A stretch of 64,000 bases of DNA from Streptomyces sp. CG 926 (GCF_003148825.1 NZ_QGGZ01000012.1:124001-188000), one strand, 5' to 3'; shown: positions 1 through 9,490, counted from the stretch's first letter. Notes: generated by a model not told the origin, from the sequence alone. A program made the numbers and translations.

Positions 1-62
1 CCGGCGTTTGAGGCGCGGGGTCCGGGGCGGAGCCCCGTGGGGGTGCGGCCCGCCGCGAAACG
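1..62. repeat. GC-rich dispersed intergenic repeat, truncated by window edge
   Basis: The first 20 bases match the end of the 29-bp tandem unit found near position 5100 (CCGGCG, TTTGAGGCGCGGGG), followed by a GGGGCGGAGCCCC inverted stretch. It lies just after the stop of the ABC ATPase gene, so it may act as that operon's transcript end. No gene is seen here. The element probably continues to the left of the window. Confidence 0.6.
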
Positions 63-1108
<1,046 letters not shown>

Positions 1109-1112
<4 letters not shown>

Positions 1113-1855
1113 GGCGACTCCCCGAGGAGGGCGGGGAGTTCGGCGACGGAGGCCAGGACATGGCTCGCGCCGTGCCGGGTGAGCGCCGCGCGGTCGTGGG
1201 CGCCGGTGAGGACGCCCGCCACGATCCCGGCGCCGGCGCGGCGGCCGCTGAGCATGTCGTAGGCGGTGTCGCCCGCGACCACGACGTCGCTCACGTCGGC
1301 GACGGCGCCGGTGCGCAGGAACGCGGTCAGCACCATGTCCGGGTACGGGCGGCCGCGGCCGCCCGCGTCGGCGGGGCACAGGGTGAGGTCGGCGAGGTCC
1401 TGCCAGCCGAGGGCGTCGAGGATGGCGTCCTGGGTGACCCGGGCGAAACCGGTGGTCAGGACGACGGTGCGGCCGTCGGCGCGCAGCCGCTCGATCGCGG
1501 CGCGGGCGCCGGGGAGCGGGGTGACGAGGCCGCCGTCGACGAGGGCACCGTAGGCCTCTTCGAAGGCGGAGTTGGCGCGGTGGGCGAGTTCCTCCGTACC
1601 GAAGAGGTGACGGAAGACCGAGATCTTGGACTCGCCCATGGTGTCGAGGACGTACCGGAGCTTCTCGGCGTGGTCGGGGGTGCCGGGCTCGACGCCCAGG
1701 CGCTCGGCGGCCTGCTCGAAGGCGCGCTCGACGAGGCCGCCGTCGGCGACGGTGGTGCCGGCCATGTCGAGGACGACCAGTCGGCGGCGGCCGGCGGCGG
1801 TGATGTCGTCGTGCGTGTCGGTGTTCGTGTCGGTGTTCGTGTCGCTGTTGCTCAT
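1109..1855 (-). CDS. Phosphonatase-like HAD hydrolase
   Basis: A 248-residue cytosolic haloacid-dehalogenase-superfamily enzyme. Motif I is VVLDMAGTTV near residue 22, with the nucleophile Asp followed by MAGTT as in phosphonoacetaldehyde hydrolase. Motif II is VVLTTGF and the acidic motif is VVAGDTAYDM. It belongs with the phosphonatase-like family (TIGR03351 type) that accompanies aminophosphonate transporters. The exact substrate is not proven. The N-terminus carries a low-complexity stretch of alternating Asp/Thr/Asn (residues 3-16) encoded by a 12-bp DNA repeat, probably disordered. The gene sits 5 bp after the oxidoreductase stop and overlaps the ABC gene. Confidence 0.82.
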
Positions 1856-1860
1856 CTGAC

Positions 1861-2988
1861 TTACCAGCCCAGTTCGTTCGCGGTGGTCTCGGCTATGGCG
1901 GGCGAGCAGGTCATGCCGCGCCCGCCGGGTCCGGTCACCAACCAGACGCCGTCGGCCACCTGTTGGCGGTGGACGACGCGGGTGGTGTCGGTGCACTGCG
2001 CGTACACGCCCGCCCAGCGGTGCCGGATCCTCGGCAGCGGGCGGCCGAGGAAGGACTCGACCACGGCGGTGACGTGCTCGTAGGGGTCTTCGAGGGTGTC
2101 GAAGGCGAAGGGGTGCTCGTACTCGTGGGTGTCGCCGATGGTCAGTCCGCCGTCGCGGCGCTGGACCATCAGCAGTTGCATCTTGTGCTCGGCGGCGATC
2201 GGCACCTGCTCCTGCTCGGCGTTGAGGATGTCGAGCTCGGGGGACCTGTAGGCCGGGTAGTAGCGGAAGCTGTCGGCGTCCGCGACCGAGGTGGTCAGCG
2301 GTTCGCCGAGCGGGTCGGTCTGCATCATCTGGAGGCGGACGCGGCGTACGGGCAGGTCGGGGACCAGTTCGCGGACCAGGCCGGACAGCCAGGCACCCGT
2401 GGCGAGGACGACCGCGTCGCCGCGGTGGACGTCGCCGTGGTCGTCGCGGACGGCGCCGGGCCCGACGACCTCGCGGACCTCGCGGCCGGCGAGGAAGGTG
2501 TAGCGGCCGGCGGCGCGGGTGCGCAGGGCCTCGCGGAGGTGGAGCTGCGCGGTGCGCGGCTCGACGGCCGCGTCCCGCTCGCACCACAGCGCGGCCTCGA
2601 ACGCGCCGCGCAGGGCCGGATTGACCTCCCGGGCCTCGGCGGCGGTGAGCAGCTTGTAGCCGCGGGCGGCGGCGTCGGGGCGGGCCAGGGCCGCCTCGGC
2701 GACCGCGAGTTCGCGGGGGGTGCGGACGGGGGTGAGGGAGCCGTTGGCGCGGAAGCCCAGGCCGGGCACCTCGGCGCCGATGCGCTCCCAGAGCTCGCGG
2801 GCCCGCAGGGCGGTGTCGAGCTCTTCTCCCCCGGCCCGGCCGCTGACCCAGATCTGGCCGAAATTACGCAGGGACGCGCCGCGGGCCTCCGCTTCTCGCT
2901 CGATCTGGACGACCTCGTGGCCGCGTTCGACTGCTTGCCAGGCGTGCATGGTGCCGACCACGCCGCCTCCGACGACTATGACTTTCAC
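1861..2988 (-). CDS. FAD-dependent oxidoreductase of the D-amino-acid oxidase fold (TIGR03364 type)
   Basis: A 375-residue flavoprotein. The dinucleotide-binding motif VIVVGGGVVGTMHAW is at the extreme N-terminus, and the C-terminal FAD motif (WLVTGPGGRGMTCSPA) is near residue 350. The family commonly sits with phosphonate uptake and phosphonatase genes and is thought to oxidise the C-N bond of aminophosphonates, releasing an aldehyde for the HAD enzyme. The GTG start was chosen because the dinucleotide motif begins at residue 2. A longer frame upstream would only add low-quality sequence. It is the first gene of the operon, and the DasR-like palindrome at 3062-3076 lies about 75 bp upstream. 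The assignment to phosphonates is an inference from context. Confidence 0.8.
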   Translation of the reverse strand: MKVIVVGGGVVGTMHAWQAVERGHEVVQIEREAEARGASLRNFGQIWVSGRAGGEELDTALRARELWERIGAEVPGLGFRANGSLTPVRTPRELAVAEAALARPDAAARGYKLLTAAEAREVNPALRGAFEAALWCERDAAVEPRTAQLHLREALRTRAAGRYTFLAGREVREVVGPGAVRDDHGDVHRGDAVVLATGAWLSGLVRELVPDLPVRRVRLQMMQTDPLGEPLTTSVADADSFRYYPAYRSPELDILNAEQEQVPIAAEHKMQLLMVQRRDGGLTIGDTHEYEHPFAFDTLEDPYEHVTAVVESFLGRPLPRIRHRWAGVYAQCTDTTRVVHRQQVADGVWLVTGPGGRGMTCSPAIAETTANELGW

Positions 2989-3061
2989 GCCGCCAACGGT
3001 GGGTCGGGTCCGTGGCCCGAGGGGGTCCGTCCGGCGACGGCCCGGTGAACAACCCTCGACA

Positions 3062-3076
3062 CTTGGACTAGACCCG
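3062..3076. promoter_or_regulatory. Probable GntR-family operator upstream of phosphonate operon
   Basis: The sequence TGGACTAGACC (3064-3074) is a near-palindrome matching the TGGTCTAGACCA core bound by HutC-type GntR regulators such as DasR, with one internal change. It lies between the regulator gene and the operon it precedes. Either the adjacent GntR protein or DasR could bind it. Confidence 0.5.
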
Positions 3077-3136
3077 TTATCTTTTTGTGATGTGAGTGCG
3101 TCCTGATTTTCCCTGTATCGGATGATTCCTCCTGGG

Positions 3137-3901
3137 CTATTCGGCGTGCAGGCGGGTCGTGAAGCTGAACCGGTCCCCACGATAGAGCGAACGCACCCGT
3201 TCCAGCGGGCGGCCGTCCTGGTCCCGCGAGAAGCGGTGGATCAGCAGCATCGGGAGGGCGGGCGGGGTGCCGATCAGCAGGGCCTCGCGGGGGGTCGCCA
3301 GGACCGTCTCCAGCTTCTCGTCGGCCTCGCCGAAGGAGATGCCGAGGCTGTCGCGGAGGTATCCGTAGAAGGAGGAGTCCGGCTGGAAATCGCTGTTCAG
3401 GCGGGGAGCCCGGGCCACCCGGATGTATGTGCTCTCCAGGCCGACGCGCTCGTCGTCGGCGAGCAGGACCCGCTCCAGGTGCCAGACGGGCTCGCCGGGC
3501 TCGGCCCCGATGCCGGGAGCGAGGTCGGGCGGGCAGGGGAACTGCTCCAGCCCGATGAGGTGACGGCCCGGACGGCGGCCCTGGCGGCGTACGCCCTCGG
3601 TGTAGCTGGCGAGGGAGAGCGGCTGCTCCAGCTTGGGCCCGGCGACGACGGTCCCGCGGCCGGAGCGGCGCAGCCTACCTTCCAGCAGCAGCTCACGAAG
3701 GGCCTGCCGGACGGTCTCGCGGGACACCTCGTACCGCTCGGCGAGATCGCGCTCGGTGGGCAGCGTGCCGCCCTCGCCGAGCACGTCGAGGAGCTCGGCG
3801 ATCCGGGCCTTGACGGCGTAGTACTTGGGGATGCGACCGTGCTCGGGAATGCCGGAACGCACGGGTGAGCCGGGGCGGTGCCGCTGGGTCTGTTCTTCCA
3901 C
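3137..3901 (-). CDS. GntR/HutC-family transcriptional regulator with UTRA domain
   Basis: A 254-residue regulator. The N-terminal winged helix spans about residues 24-92 (LPTERDLAERYEVSRETVRQ, then LRRSGRGTVV as the wing). The UTRA effector-binding domain fills residues 100-250 and would bind a small phosphorylated or phosphonate metabolite. The GTG start at 3901 is the outermost reasonable start. The first 20 residues look disordered, so the true start could be slightly later. It is transcribed in the same direction as the three phosphonate-type genes, 148 bp before them, and probably represses them through the palindrome at 3062-3076. Confidence 0.85.
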   Translation of the reverse strand: MEEQTQRHRPGSPVRSGIPEHGRIPKYYAVKARIAELLDVLGEGGTLPTERDLAERYEVSRETVRQALRELLLEGRLRRSGRGTVVAGPKLEQPLSLASYTEGVRRQGRRPGRHLIGLEQFPCPPDLAPGIGAEPGEPVWHLERVLLADDERVGLESTYIRVARAPRLNSDFQPDSSFYGYLRDSLGISFGEADEKLETVLATPREALLIGTPPALPMLLIHRFSRDQDGRPLERVRSLYRGDRFSFTTRLHAE

Positions 3902-3970
3902 GGTGGGACTCTATGCGGGGCGGCCGGCGGCGCGCGGCGACGGGGGCACGGGCGGGTCCGCCGACGGCCC

Positions 3971-4036
3971 GCGTACGGCCCGCGACCGGTGGGCGTACGG
4001 TCCGCGGCCGGTGCCCGTACGGTCCGCGGCCGCCGT
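3971..4036. repeat. Three tandem copies of a 22-bp GC-rich unit
   Basis: Three head-to-tail copies (3971-3992, 3993-4014, 4015-4036) share the core GTACGG(C/T)CCGCG(A/G)CCG. They fill the gap between the stop of the surface-protein gene and the GntR gene. The function is unknown. It could be a protein-binding array or replication-slippage DNA. Confidence 0.6.
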
Positions 4037-4045
4037 ACGCGTGGT

Positions 4046-4789
4046 TCAGCGTGCGGAACGGCGCAGCCGGCGGGCTCCCAGCAGCAGTCCGCCGCCGGTG
4101 GCGAGCGCGGTCACGGCGCCCGTGCCGTAGACCCACTCGCGCGGGCCGGTGTGGGCGAGGGAGCCGGCCTCGATCGGGTCCTCCGGCCCCTCGACGGAGA
4201 ACCGGTAGCCGCCCGCCTCGCCGATCCAGTCGCCGTCGTCGCCCTTGCGCTGGACGAGCGCGGCGTCGGCGACGACCTCGCCGACGGGCGCGTCGGGGGC
4301 GAAGGAGAGGCCCACCTTGACGGTCATGGAGCCGCCGGGGCCGACGGTGAAGCCGGGGAAGGCGTCGCCACCGTCGAAGATGGCGATGATCTCGTCGCGG
4401 TCGCTGTGCTCCAGGCTGACGGGAAGGGTGCCGCCGGGGGCGTCGAACTCCATGCGCAGGTGGGCGGGGCGCAGGGTGTGGGCCTTGTCCGTGAAGACGA
4501 CGATCGGGTGGATGGCCGTGCACTCGGACTCGGTGGTGTTGGTCAGGTCCAGGTACCAGGTCTGCGGCCCGGCACCGGTGCGGTACACGGCCGGACCGCC
4601 GCGGATCCGCGCCCCGATGGGGAAGGCCGTGCTCTTCCCGTCGCCACAGGTGGCCTGCGCGCGCGAGGGCAGCGCGGGTGCGGGGCGTCCGCCGCCCGCA
4701 CCGATGTCGGCTCCGGCGGTGGACGCGGTGGTGGCGACCAGGGCGGCGGAGAGGGCTGCGGTGAGGGCAAGGGCTTTGCGCAGTCGCAT
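4046..4789 (-). CDS. Secreted cell-wall protein with LAHTG class E sortase signal
   Basis: A 247-residue exported protein. A Sec signal peptide covers residues 1-27 (MRLRKALALTAALSAALVA, then an STAGA cleavage site). The middle is an immunoglobulin-like beta-rich region with two cysteines. The C-terminus has the classic sorting signal: LAHTG near residue 212, a hydrophobic helix (VTALATGGGLLLGA) and a basic tail (RRLRRSAR). LAxTG is the motif recognised by class E sortases, and one is encoded 5 kb away at 9924-10784. The ATG at 4789 is preceded by AGCGAAGG. The function on the cell surface is unknown. Confidence 0.85.
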   Translation of the reverse strand: MRLRKALALTAALSAALVATTASTAGADIGAGGGRPAPALPSRAQATCGDGKSTAFPIGARIRGGPAVYRTGAGPQTWYLDLTNTTESECTAIHPIVVFTDKAHTLRPAHLRMEFDAPGGTLPVSLEHSDRDEIIAIFDGGDAFPGFTVGPGGSMTVKVGLSFAPDAPVGEVVADAALVQRKGDDGDWIGEAGGYRFSVEGPEDPIEAGSLAHTGPREWVYGTGAVTALATGGGLLLGARRLRRSAR

Positions 4790-4976
4790 GGAAGACCTTC
4801 GCTGCTCGCCGGACGGGACGATGATCGGACGAGGTGACAATCACCCCGGCCTGCCCGCACCCTGCCACCCCCGCGCGACCCCTCATCGGGAGCCACGCCT
4901 GAGTCGTTCCGGTTTACGCCCGAATGACGCACGAGGTCAACCCCGCCCCCTCTTCCGGCCCCGCCGCGCCATTTAT

Positions 4977-5120
4977 CAGCCCCGCCGGCGTTCGAGGCGC
5001 TCTCTCAGCCCCGCCGGCGTTCGAGGCGCTCTTTCAGCCCCGCCGGCGTTCGAGGCGCTCTTTCAGCCCCGCCGGCGTTCGAGGCGCTCTTTCAGCCCCG
5101 CCGGCGTTTGAGGCGCGGGG
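4977..5120. repeat. Five tandem copies of a 29-bp unit from a dispersed repeat family
   Basis: Units start at 4977, 5006, 5035, 5064 and 5093, each reading CAGCCCCGCCGGCGTTCGAG then GCGCTCTTT. The last copy changes to TTTGAGGCGCGGGGG. There are no unique spacers. Single relatives occur at 1-20, 35131-35160, 51720-51778 and near 58100. The rest of the 4790-5211 gap holds no convincing gene. Confidence 0.85.
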
Positions 5121-5211
5121 GCCCGGGGGCAGCGCCCCCCGGCAACGGCGCCGCACCCGGCAGCGGACCGCCACCCGGCACCCGCCACCCGGCACCCGGC
5201 ACGGCACCGGC

Positions 5212-6324
5212 TCACCCCGCCCGTCGCCCGAACGTCGGCCCGAGCGCCAGCTCCGCCGCCCCCTCGGCCACCCCCACCCGCGCGAGAGCGACCACCGGCA
5301 TGGCGGCCGGTACCGCCGCCCGCTCCACCAACACCTCCCGGACCCCGCTCAGGAAGACCCCCGGCGCCGCCGCCACCGCCCGACCGCCGAGCAGCACCCG
5401 GTCCACGTCCAGCAGCGCGACCAGGTTGGCCGCCCCCACGCCCAGGACCCGCGCCGCCTCGGCGAGATCACCCCGGGCCACGGCCCCCAGGCACAGCACC
5501 TCCGCACATCCCCGCGCCCCGCAGGGACACGGCGGGCCGTCCAGGCTGATCACCTGGTGCCCGAACTCGCCCGCCGCCGAACGCGCACCCCGGTAGATTC
5601 CACCGCCCAGCCAGAGCCCAGCACCGAGCCCGGTGGCCACGTGCAGGTACACGGAGGTCCCGGGCCCGGACCCACCGGACCGTCCGGACCCCTCGGCAGC
5701 CACACCCGCGTTCGTGTCCTTGTCCACGAGCACCGGCAGCCCCAGCCGCCCCTCCAGCAGCTCCCGCATCCGGAAGCCCTCCCACTCCGGGAACCCGGTC
5801 ACCCGGCCCATCACCCCGGACCGGTGGTCGAGCGGCCCCGGCGCGGCCACTCCCACGCCCAGCAGCGGCGGCCCGGCCGGTTCACGGACCCGCGCGACCG
5901 CCCGTACGACGGCTTCCAGCACGGCGTCCGGACCGACCGCGAAGTCCAGTGGGCCACGGTCCTCGGCGACGACGTGGCCCGCCAGGTCGACCCGTACCAC
6001 CCGGAGTTCGTCCCGGTCCAGGTGCACTCCGACCGCGTGCCGCGCCTCCGGCACCAGCCGGAGCAGGGTGCGTGGCTTGCCGCCGGTGGACGCGGCGCGC
6101 CCGGCCTCCGCGATCAGCCCGTCCGCGCCGAGCCGGGCCGTGATCTTGCTGACGGCCTGCGGGGTGAGTCCCGCGCGGGCCGCGAGTTCGGCGCGGCCCA
6201 AGCCCTCCGGACCCGCGCCGCGCAGCAGATCCAGCATCAGCGCCTCGTTGTACCCGCGCAGCGTCGGCAGGTTCACCCCGCCGCGCCCGTCACCGCTCCC
6301 GCTGTTCACATGCCCATTGTCCAC
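5212..6324 (-). CDS. ROK-family transcriptional regulator
   Basis: A 370-residue regulator. An N-terminal MarR/ROK winged helix (residues ~25-80, LGRAELAARAGLTPQAVSKI) is followed by a ROK sugar-kinase-like domain. The zinc-binding motif CPCGARGCAEV is near residue 265 and the GEFGH motif near 252. Such proteins repress sugar genes and respond to a sugar or sugar phosphate. Transcription is divergent from the Gfo/Idh/MocA gene, and the 27-bp palindrome at 6333-6359 sits between the two starts. Initiation is at GTG 6324, with GTG 6309 as an alternative. Confidence 0.85.
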   Translation of the reverse strand: MDNGHVNSGSGDGRGGVNLPTLRGYNEALMLDLLRGAGPEGLGRAELAARAGLTPQAVSKITARLGADGLIAEAGRAASTGGKPRTLLRLVPEARHAVGVHLDRDELRVVRVDLAGHVVAEDRGPLDFAVGPDAVLEAVVRAVARVREPAGPPLLGVGVAAPGPLDHRSGVMGRVTGFPEWEGFRMRELLEGRLGLPVLVDKDTNAGVAAEGSGRSGGSGPGTSVYLHVATGLGAGLWLGGGIYRGARSAAGEFGHQVISLDGPPCPCGARGCAEVLCLGAVARGDLAEAARVLGVGAANLVALLDVDRVLLGGRAVAAAPGVFLSGVREVLVERAAVPAAMPVVALARVGVAEGAAELALGPTFGRRAG

Positions 6325-6332
6325 CTTCCTTG

Positions 6333-6359
6333 CACTTCGGCAACACTGTTGCCAAAGTG
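6333..6359. promoter_or_regulatory. 27-bp palindromic operator between ROK regulator and oxidoreductase
   Basis: CACTTCGGCAAC - ACT - GTTGCCAAAGTG forms two 12-bp arms with a single mismatch around a 3-bp centre. It lies 7 bp before the oxidoreductase start codon and 9 bp from the regulator start, where binding would block both genes. It is the expected site for the ROK protein. Confidence 0.75.
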
Positions 6360-6365
6360 GAGCCC

Positions 6366-7487
6366 ATGAGCACCCCCGCCACCCCTGTCTCCCCCACCCC
6401 TCCCGCCCCGCTGCGCGTCGGCCTCATCGGCTACGGACTCGCCGGTTCCGTCTTCCACGGCCCCCTCGTTGCCGCTACCGACGGGCTCACCCTCGACACC
6501 GTCGTCACCTCCGACCCGGCCCGGCAGAGCCAGGCCCGCACGGAGTTCCCCGACGTGCACATCGCCGCCACCGCCGCCGAGCTGTGGGACCGGGACCTCG
6601 ACCTGGTCGTGATCGCCTCCCCCAACCGGACGCACGTCCCGCTCGCCACCACCGCGCTCGAAGCCGGCATCCCGGTGGTCGTGGACAAGCCGATCGCCGC
6701 CACCGCCGCCGAGGCCCGCGCGCTCGCCGCCCTCGCGGACCGCAGCGGAACGTTCCTCTCCGTGTTCCAGAACCGCCGCTGGGACAACGACTTCCTGACG
6801 CTGCGCCGCCTCATCGCCGACGGCGAGCTCGGCGAGGTCCAGCGCTTCGAGTCCCGGTTCGAGCGCTGGCGCCCCCAGCTGAAGGGCGGATGGCGCGAGT
6901 CGGGCGCCCCGGAGGAGATCGGCGGCCTGCTCTACGACCTCGGCAGCCACGTCGTGGACCAGGCGCTGGTGCTCTTCGGCCCGGCCGTACGGGTCTACGC
7001 GGAGACCGACGTGCGCCGCCCGGGCGCCGAGACAGACGACGACACCTTCCTCGCGCTCACGCACGCGAACGGGGTCCGCTCCCACCTCTACGTCAGCGCG
7101 ACCACCGCCCAGCTCGGACCGCGACTGCGCGTCCTGGGCTCCCGGGCCGGCTACGTGAAGTACGGCCTCGACCCGCAGGAGGGCGCCCTGCGGGAGGGGC
7201 TGCGGCCGGGCGGGGACCTGCCCTGGGGCGAGGAGCCCCCGCATCTGTGGGGGCGGCTCGGCTCCGGCGAGTCCCCGCTGACCGGCGGCGGCATCCCGGT
7301 CCCGACCGAGCAGGGCGACTACCCGGCCTACTACGCGGCGGTGGCGGCCGCGCTGCGCACGGGCGGGCCCGCGCCCGTGACGGCGCTGGAGGCCGCGCAC
7401 TGCCTCGACGTGCTGGAGGCGGCCCGCCGGTCGTCCGAGGAGGGCGTGGTCGTGGAGATCCCCGCCACGGGGTCCGCGTCCGGCTGA
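6366..7487 (+). CDS. Gfo/Idh/MocA-family NAD(P)-dependent oxidoreductase
   Basis: A 373-residue cytosolic dehydrogenase acting on a sugar, inositol or related polyol. The Rossmann motif VGLIGYGLAGSVFHG begins at residue 18. The family motif is VVVDKPIAAT near residue 102, with Asp where many members have Glu before Lys-Pro. The C-terminal half is the usual alpha/beta substrate domain with GSHVVDQAL near 197. ATG 6366 was chosen because GTGGAG lies just upstream and the motif follows directly. A start at 6330 would run through the operator. It is probably regulated by the divergent ROK protein. Confidence 0.85.
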   Translation: MSTPATPVSPTPPAPLRVGLIGYGLAGSVFHGPLVAATDGLTLDTVVTSDPARQSQARTEFPDVHIAATAAELWDRDLDLVVIASPNRTHVPLATTALEAGIPVVVDKPIAATAAEARALAALADRSGTFLSVFQNRRWDNDFLTLRRLIADGELGEVQRFESRFERWRPQLKGGWRESGAPEEIGGLLYDLGSHVVDQALVLFGPAVRVYAETDVRRPGAETDDDTFLALTHANGVRSHLYVSATTAQLGPRLRVLGSRAGYVKYGLDPQEGALREGLRPGGDLPWGEEPPHLWGRLGSGESPLTGGGIPVPTEQGDYPAYYAAVAAALRTGGPAPVTALEAAHCLDVLEAARRSSEEGVVVEIPATGSASG

Positions 7488-7532
7488 GGCCGCCGCGCGA
7501 CGGGACGGCGGACCGGGCCGAGGGCGGTCGCC

Positions 7533-7568
7533 GAAGGGGCGGGGCCGCCGATGCGGCCCCGCCCCTTC
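7533..7568. terminator. Bidirectional hairpin terminator
   Basis: GAAGGGGCGGGGCCGC, loop CGAT, then the exact 16-bp complement. It lies between two convergent genes and can end both transcripts. Confidence 0.75.
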
Positions 7569-7589
7569 CCCCTCCGGCCACGCGTTGGG

Positions 7590-8447
7590 CTAGGCGCCCT
7601 TGAACTCCTGGCGCTGACGGCCGAGACCCTCGATCTCCACCTCCACGACGTCACCCGCCCGCAGGTAGGGCTTCGGCTCCGGCTGGCCCATCGCCACGCC
7701 GGCGGGCGTACCGGTGACGATGACGTCGCCCGGGTACAGCGTCATGAAGTGGCTCAGGTACCGGACGACCTCGCCGACCGGGAAGATCTGGTCCGACGTG
7801 TTGCCGTCCTGCTTGAGCTCACCGTTGACCCACAGCTTCACGTCCAGGACCTGCGGGTTCGGGACCTCGTCGGCGGTGAGCAGCCAGGGGCCGATCGGGG
7901 TGAAGGTCTCGCAGTTCTTGCCCTTGTCCCAGGTGCCGCCGCGCTCGATCTGGAACTCGCGCTCCGAGACGTCGTTGACCAGCACGTAGCCGCCGACGTG
8001 TGCGAGGCCCTGCACGGCGGAGTCCAGGTAGCGGGCGGTGCTGCCGATGACGACGCCGAGCTCGGCCTCCCAGTCCGTCTTCACGCTGCCGCGCGGGATC
8101 AGCACGGTGTCGTCGGGGCCGACCACGGTGTCCGCGGCCTTCAGGAACAGGATCGGCTCGGCCGGCGCCTCCGCGCCGATCTCGGCGGCGTGGCCGAAGT
8201 AGTTCAGGCCGATGCCCACGACCTTGCCGATGCGGCCGACCGGGGCCCCGATGCGCAGGCCTTCGGCGTCCAGGACCGGAAGCTCGCCGGACTCGGCCGC
8301 GTCCCGCACCCGGGTCAGCACGGAGTCGTCGGCCAGCAGGCCGCCGTCCACATCCGTGATCAGGCCGGACAGGTCACGCAGGGTCCCGTCCCGGTCGAGC
8401 AGCGCGGGGCGTTCCGACCCTACGGGTCCGACACGCAGCAGCTTCAT
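7590..8447 (-). CDS. Fumarylacetoacetate hydrolase-family protein (sugar-acid or aromatic catabolism type)
   Basis: A 285-residue metal-dependent enzyme. The N-terminal cap is residues 1-70 and the FAH catalytic domain follows (VVGIGLNYFGHAAE, then DWEAELGVVIG near residue 130 supplying metal-binding acids, and VTGTPAGVAMG near 245). N-terminal wording (KLLRVGPVGSERPALLD) resembles 2,4-diketo-3-deoxy-L-fuconate or -rhamnonate hydrolases, often annotated as ureidoglycolate lyase. Homoprotocatechuate-pathway isomerase is another option. The ATG at 8447 is preferred over 8453 because GGGAGA is better spaced. It may serve sugar-acid breakdown with the neighbouring oxidoreductase, but this is inference. 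Confidence 0.8.
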   Translation of the reverse strand: MKLLRVGPVGSERPALLDRDGTLRDLSGLITDVDGGLLADDSVLTRVRDAAESGELPVLDAEGLRIGAPVGRIGKVVGIGLNYFGHAAEIGAEAPAEPILFLKAADTVVGPDDTVLIPRGSVKTDWEAELGVVIGSTARYLDSAVQGLAHVGGYVLVNDVSEREFQIERGGTWDKGKNCETFTPIGPWLLTADEVPNPQVLDVKLWVNGELKQDGNTSDQIFPVGEVVRYLSHFMTLYPGDVIVTGTPAGVAMGQPEPKPYLRAGDVVEVEIEGLGRQRQEFKGA

Positions 8448-8605
8448 GGGCATTCTCCCGTGGTCGTGGGTGGTCGGCCCGGGGCGCGCCCAGGGCCGGC
8501 CGATGGGTTGCGGCCATCGGAGGATTTGGTCGATCCTCCAAGATGTCCACCCAATCCGCAAGACCCTGTTCACGGACTGGAACGCCCGCCTCCATCCGCC
8601 GCCCG

Positions 8606-9376
8606 CTACGCCGGCTGCTCCACCCGCTGCTCCGCCGACCGCTCCGCCCGCTCCTTGCGGTGCTGGAGCCAGGCGCGCTCTGCCACCGACCAAGCGGTGG
8701 TGGTCAGCAGGTAGAGCCCGGCGGCCAGCGGCACCACGGCGGCCGTGATCAACGTCCCGAACGAGAGCAGGGGCAGTACGCCGCCCAGCTTGCGCATGAC
8801 CTCCTGCTGCTCGGCGCTCACCTCGGCCATGACCCCGGCACCGGCACCGGCACCCGCCTTGACCCCGGCCTTGGCCCCCGCCTTGCCCTGGGGCGCGCCG
8901 CGGCCGGCCGGCTTCTTCGAGCCGGCGGCCGTGGCGGCGGCAGCGGCCGCCGCGACCGAGGCGGCCGAGCGGCGCCCGCGCACCGCGCTCCACGCGGCCA
9001 CCACCGCGATCGCCCCGAACAGTCCGAGGAACACCAGCCCCTGCGCCCCGAAGAGGCCGCCCTCGCCCAGCGCGTCGGTCCACCGGTCCCCCAGCGGCGC
9101 GGCGAAGAGCCGGTGCCCGAGCAGCTCGTTCGCCTTCCCGCCCACCTCGGCGGAGGAGAAGGCCTGGTACATCACGAAGAACACCGGCAGTTGCAGCAGC
9201 ATCGGCAGGCACCCCGCCGCCGGAGTCGCCCCGCGGAAGGCGGCCCGGCTCAGCGGGTGCAGCGCGAGGCGTACGAGCACGGTGAACAGCACGATCGCGG
9301 CAGCGGTCGCGGACTGCGCCAGTACCGGCTCCAGAAGCCGGCCCAGCTCAGCAACAAGGTGGGTGAAAACGGACAC
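8606..9376 (-). CDS. YidC/Oxa1-family membrane protein insertase, shortened paralogue
   Basis: A 256-residue membrane protein with about five hydrophobic segments. The YidC core is recognisable: AFRGATPAAGCLPMLLQLPV near residue 45 with the cytoplasmic hairpin, FFVMYQAFSS, and a final LITAAVVPLAAGLYLLTT helix. An unusual Ala/Lys/Gly-rich loop sits at about 138-185. The C-terminus is charged (QHRKERAERSAEQRVEQ). It lacks the conserved context of the main yidC (rpmH-rnpA-yidC-jag), so it is a second copy that may insert a subset of proteins. GTG 9376 has GGAGG six bases upstream. The small membrane protein at 9491-9841 is probably co-transcribed. Confidence 0.8.
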   Translation of the reverse strand: MSVFTHLVAELGRLLEPVLAQSATAAAIVLFTVLVRLALHPLSRAAFRGATPAAGCLPMLLQLPVFFVMYQAFSSAEVGGKANELLGHRLFAAPLGDRWTDALGEGGLFGAQGLVFLGLFGAIAVVAAWSAVRGRRSAASVAAAAAAATAAGSKKPAGRGAPQGKAGAKAGVKAGAGAGAGVMAEVSAEQQEVMRKLGGVLPLLSFGTLITAAVVPLAAGLYLLTTTAWSVAERAWLQHRKERAERSAEQRVEQPA

Positions 9377-9490
9377 GTGGGCCCTCCGAGGGGTCTCGTC
9401 GAACGTCGAAAGAGATGCATTTCGGCGTGACGACCCGCGAGGGGCGACAACAGTGATCAGTCAGCAGAAGGCGAGAAGTACTGCGCGCCC

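Noticed and set aside
3971..4036. Origin-like iteron array
   Set aside because: Only three GC-rich 22-bp copies, no DnaA boxes or AT-rich unwinding region.
4977..5120. CRISPR-like array of 29-bp repeats
   Set aside because: The units are directly head to tail with no unique spacers, there are no cas genes, and the unit belongs to a dispersed intergenic family.
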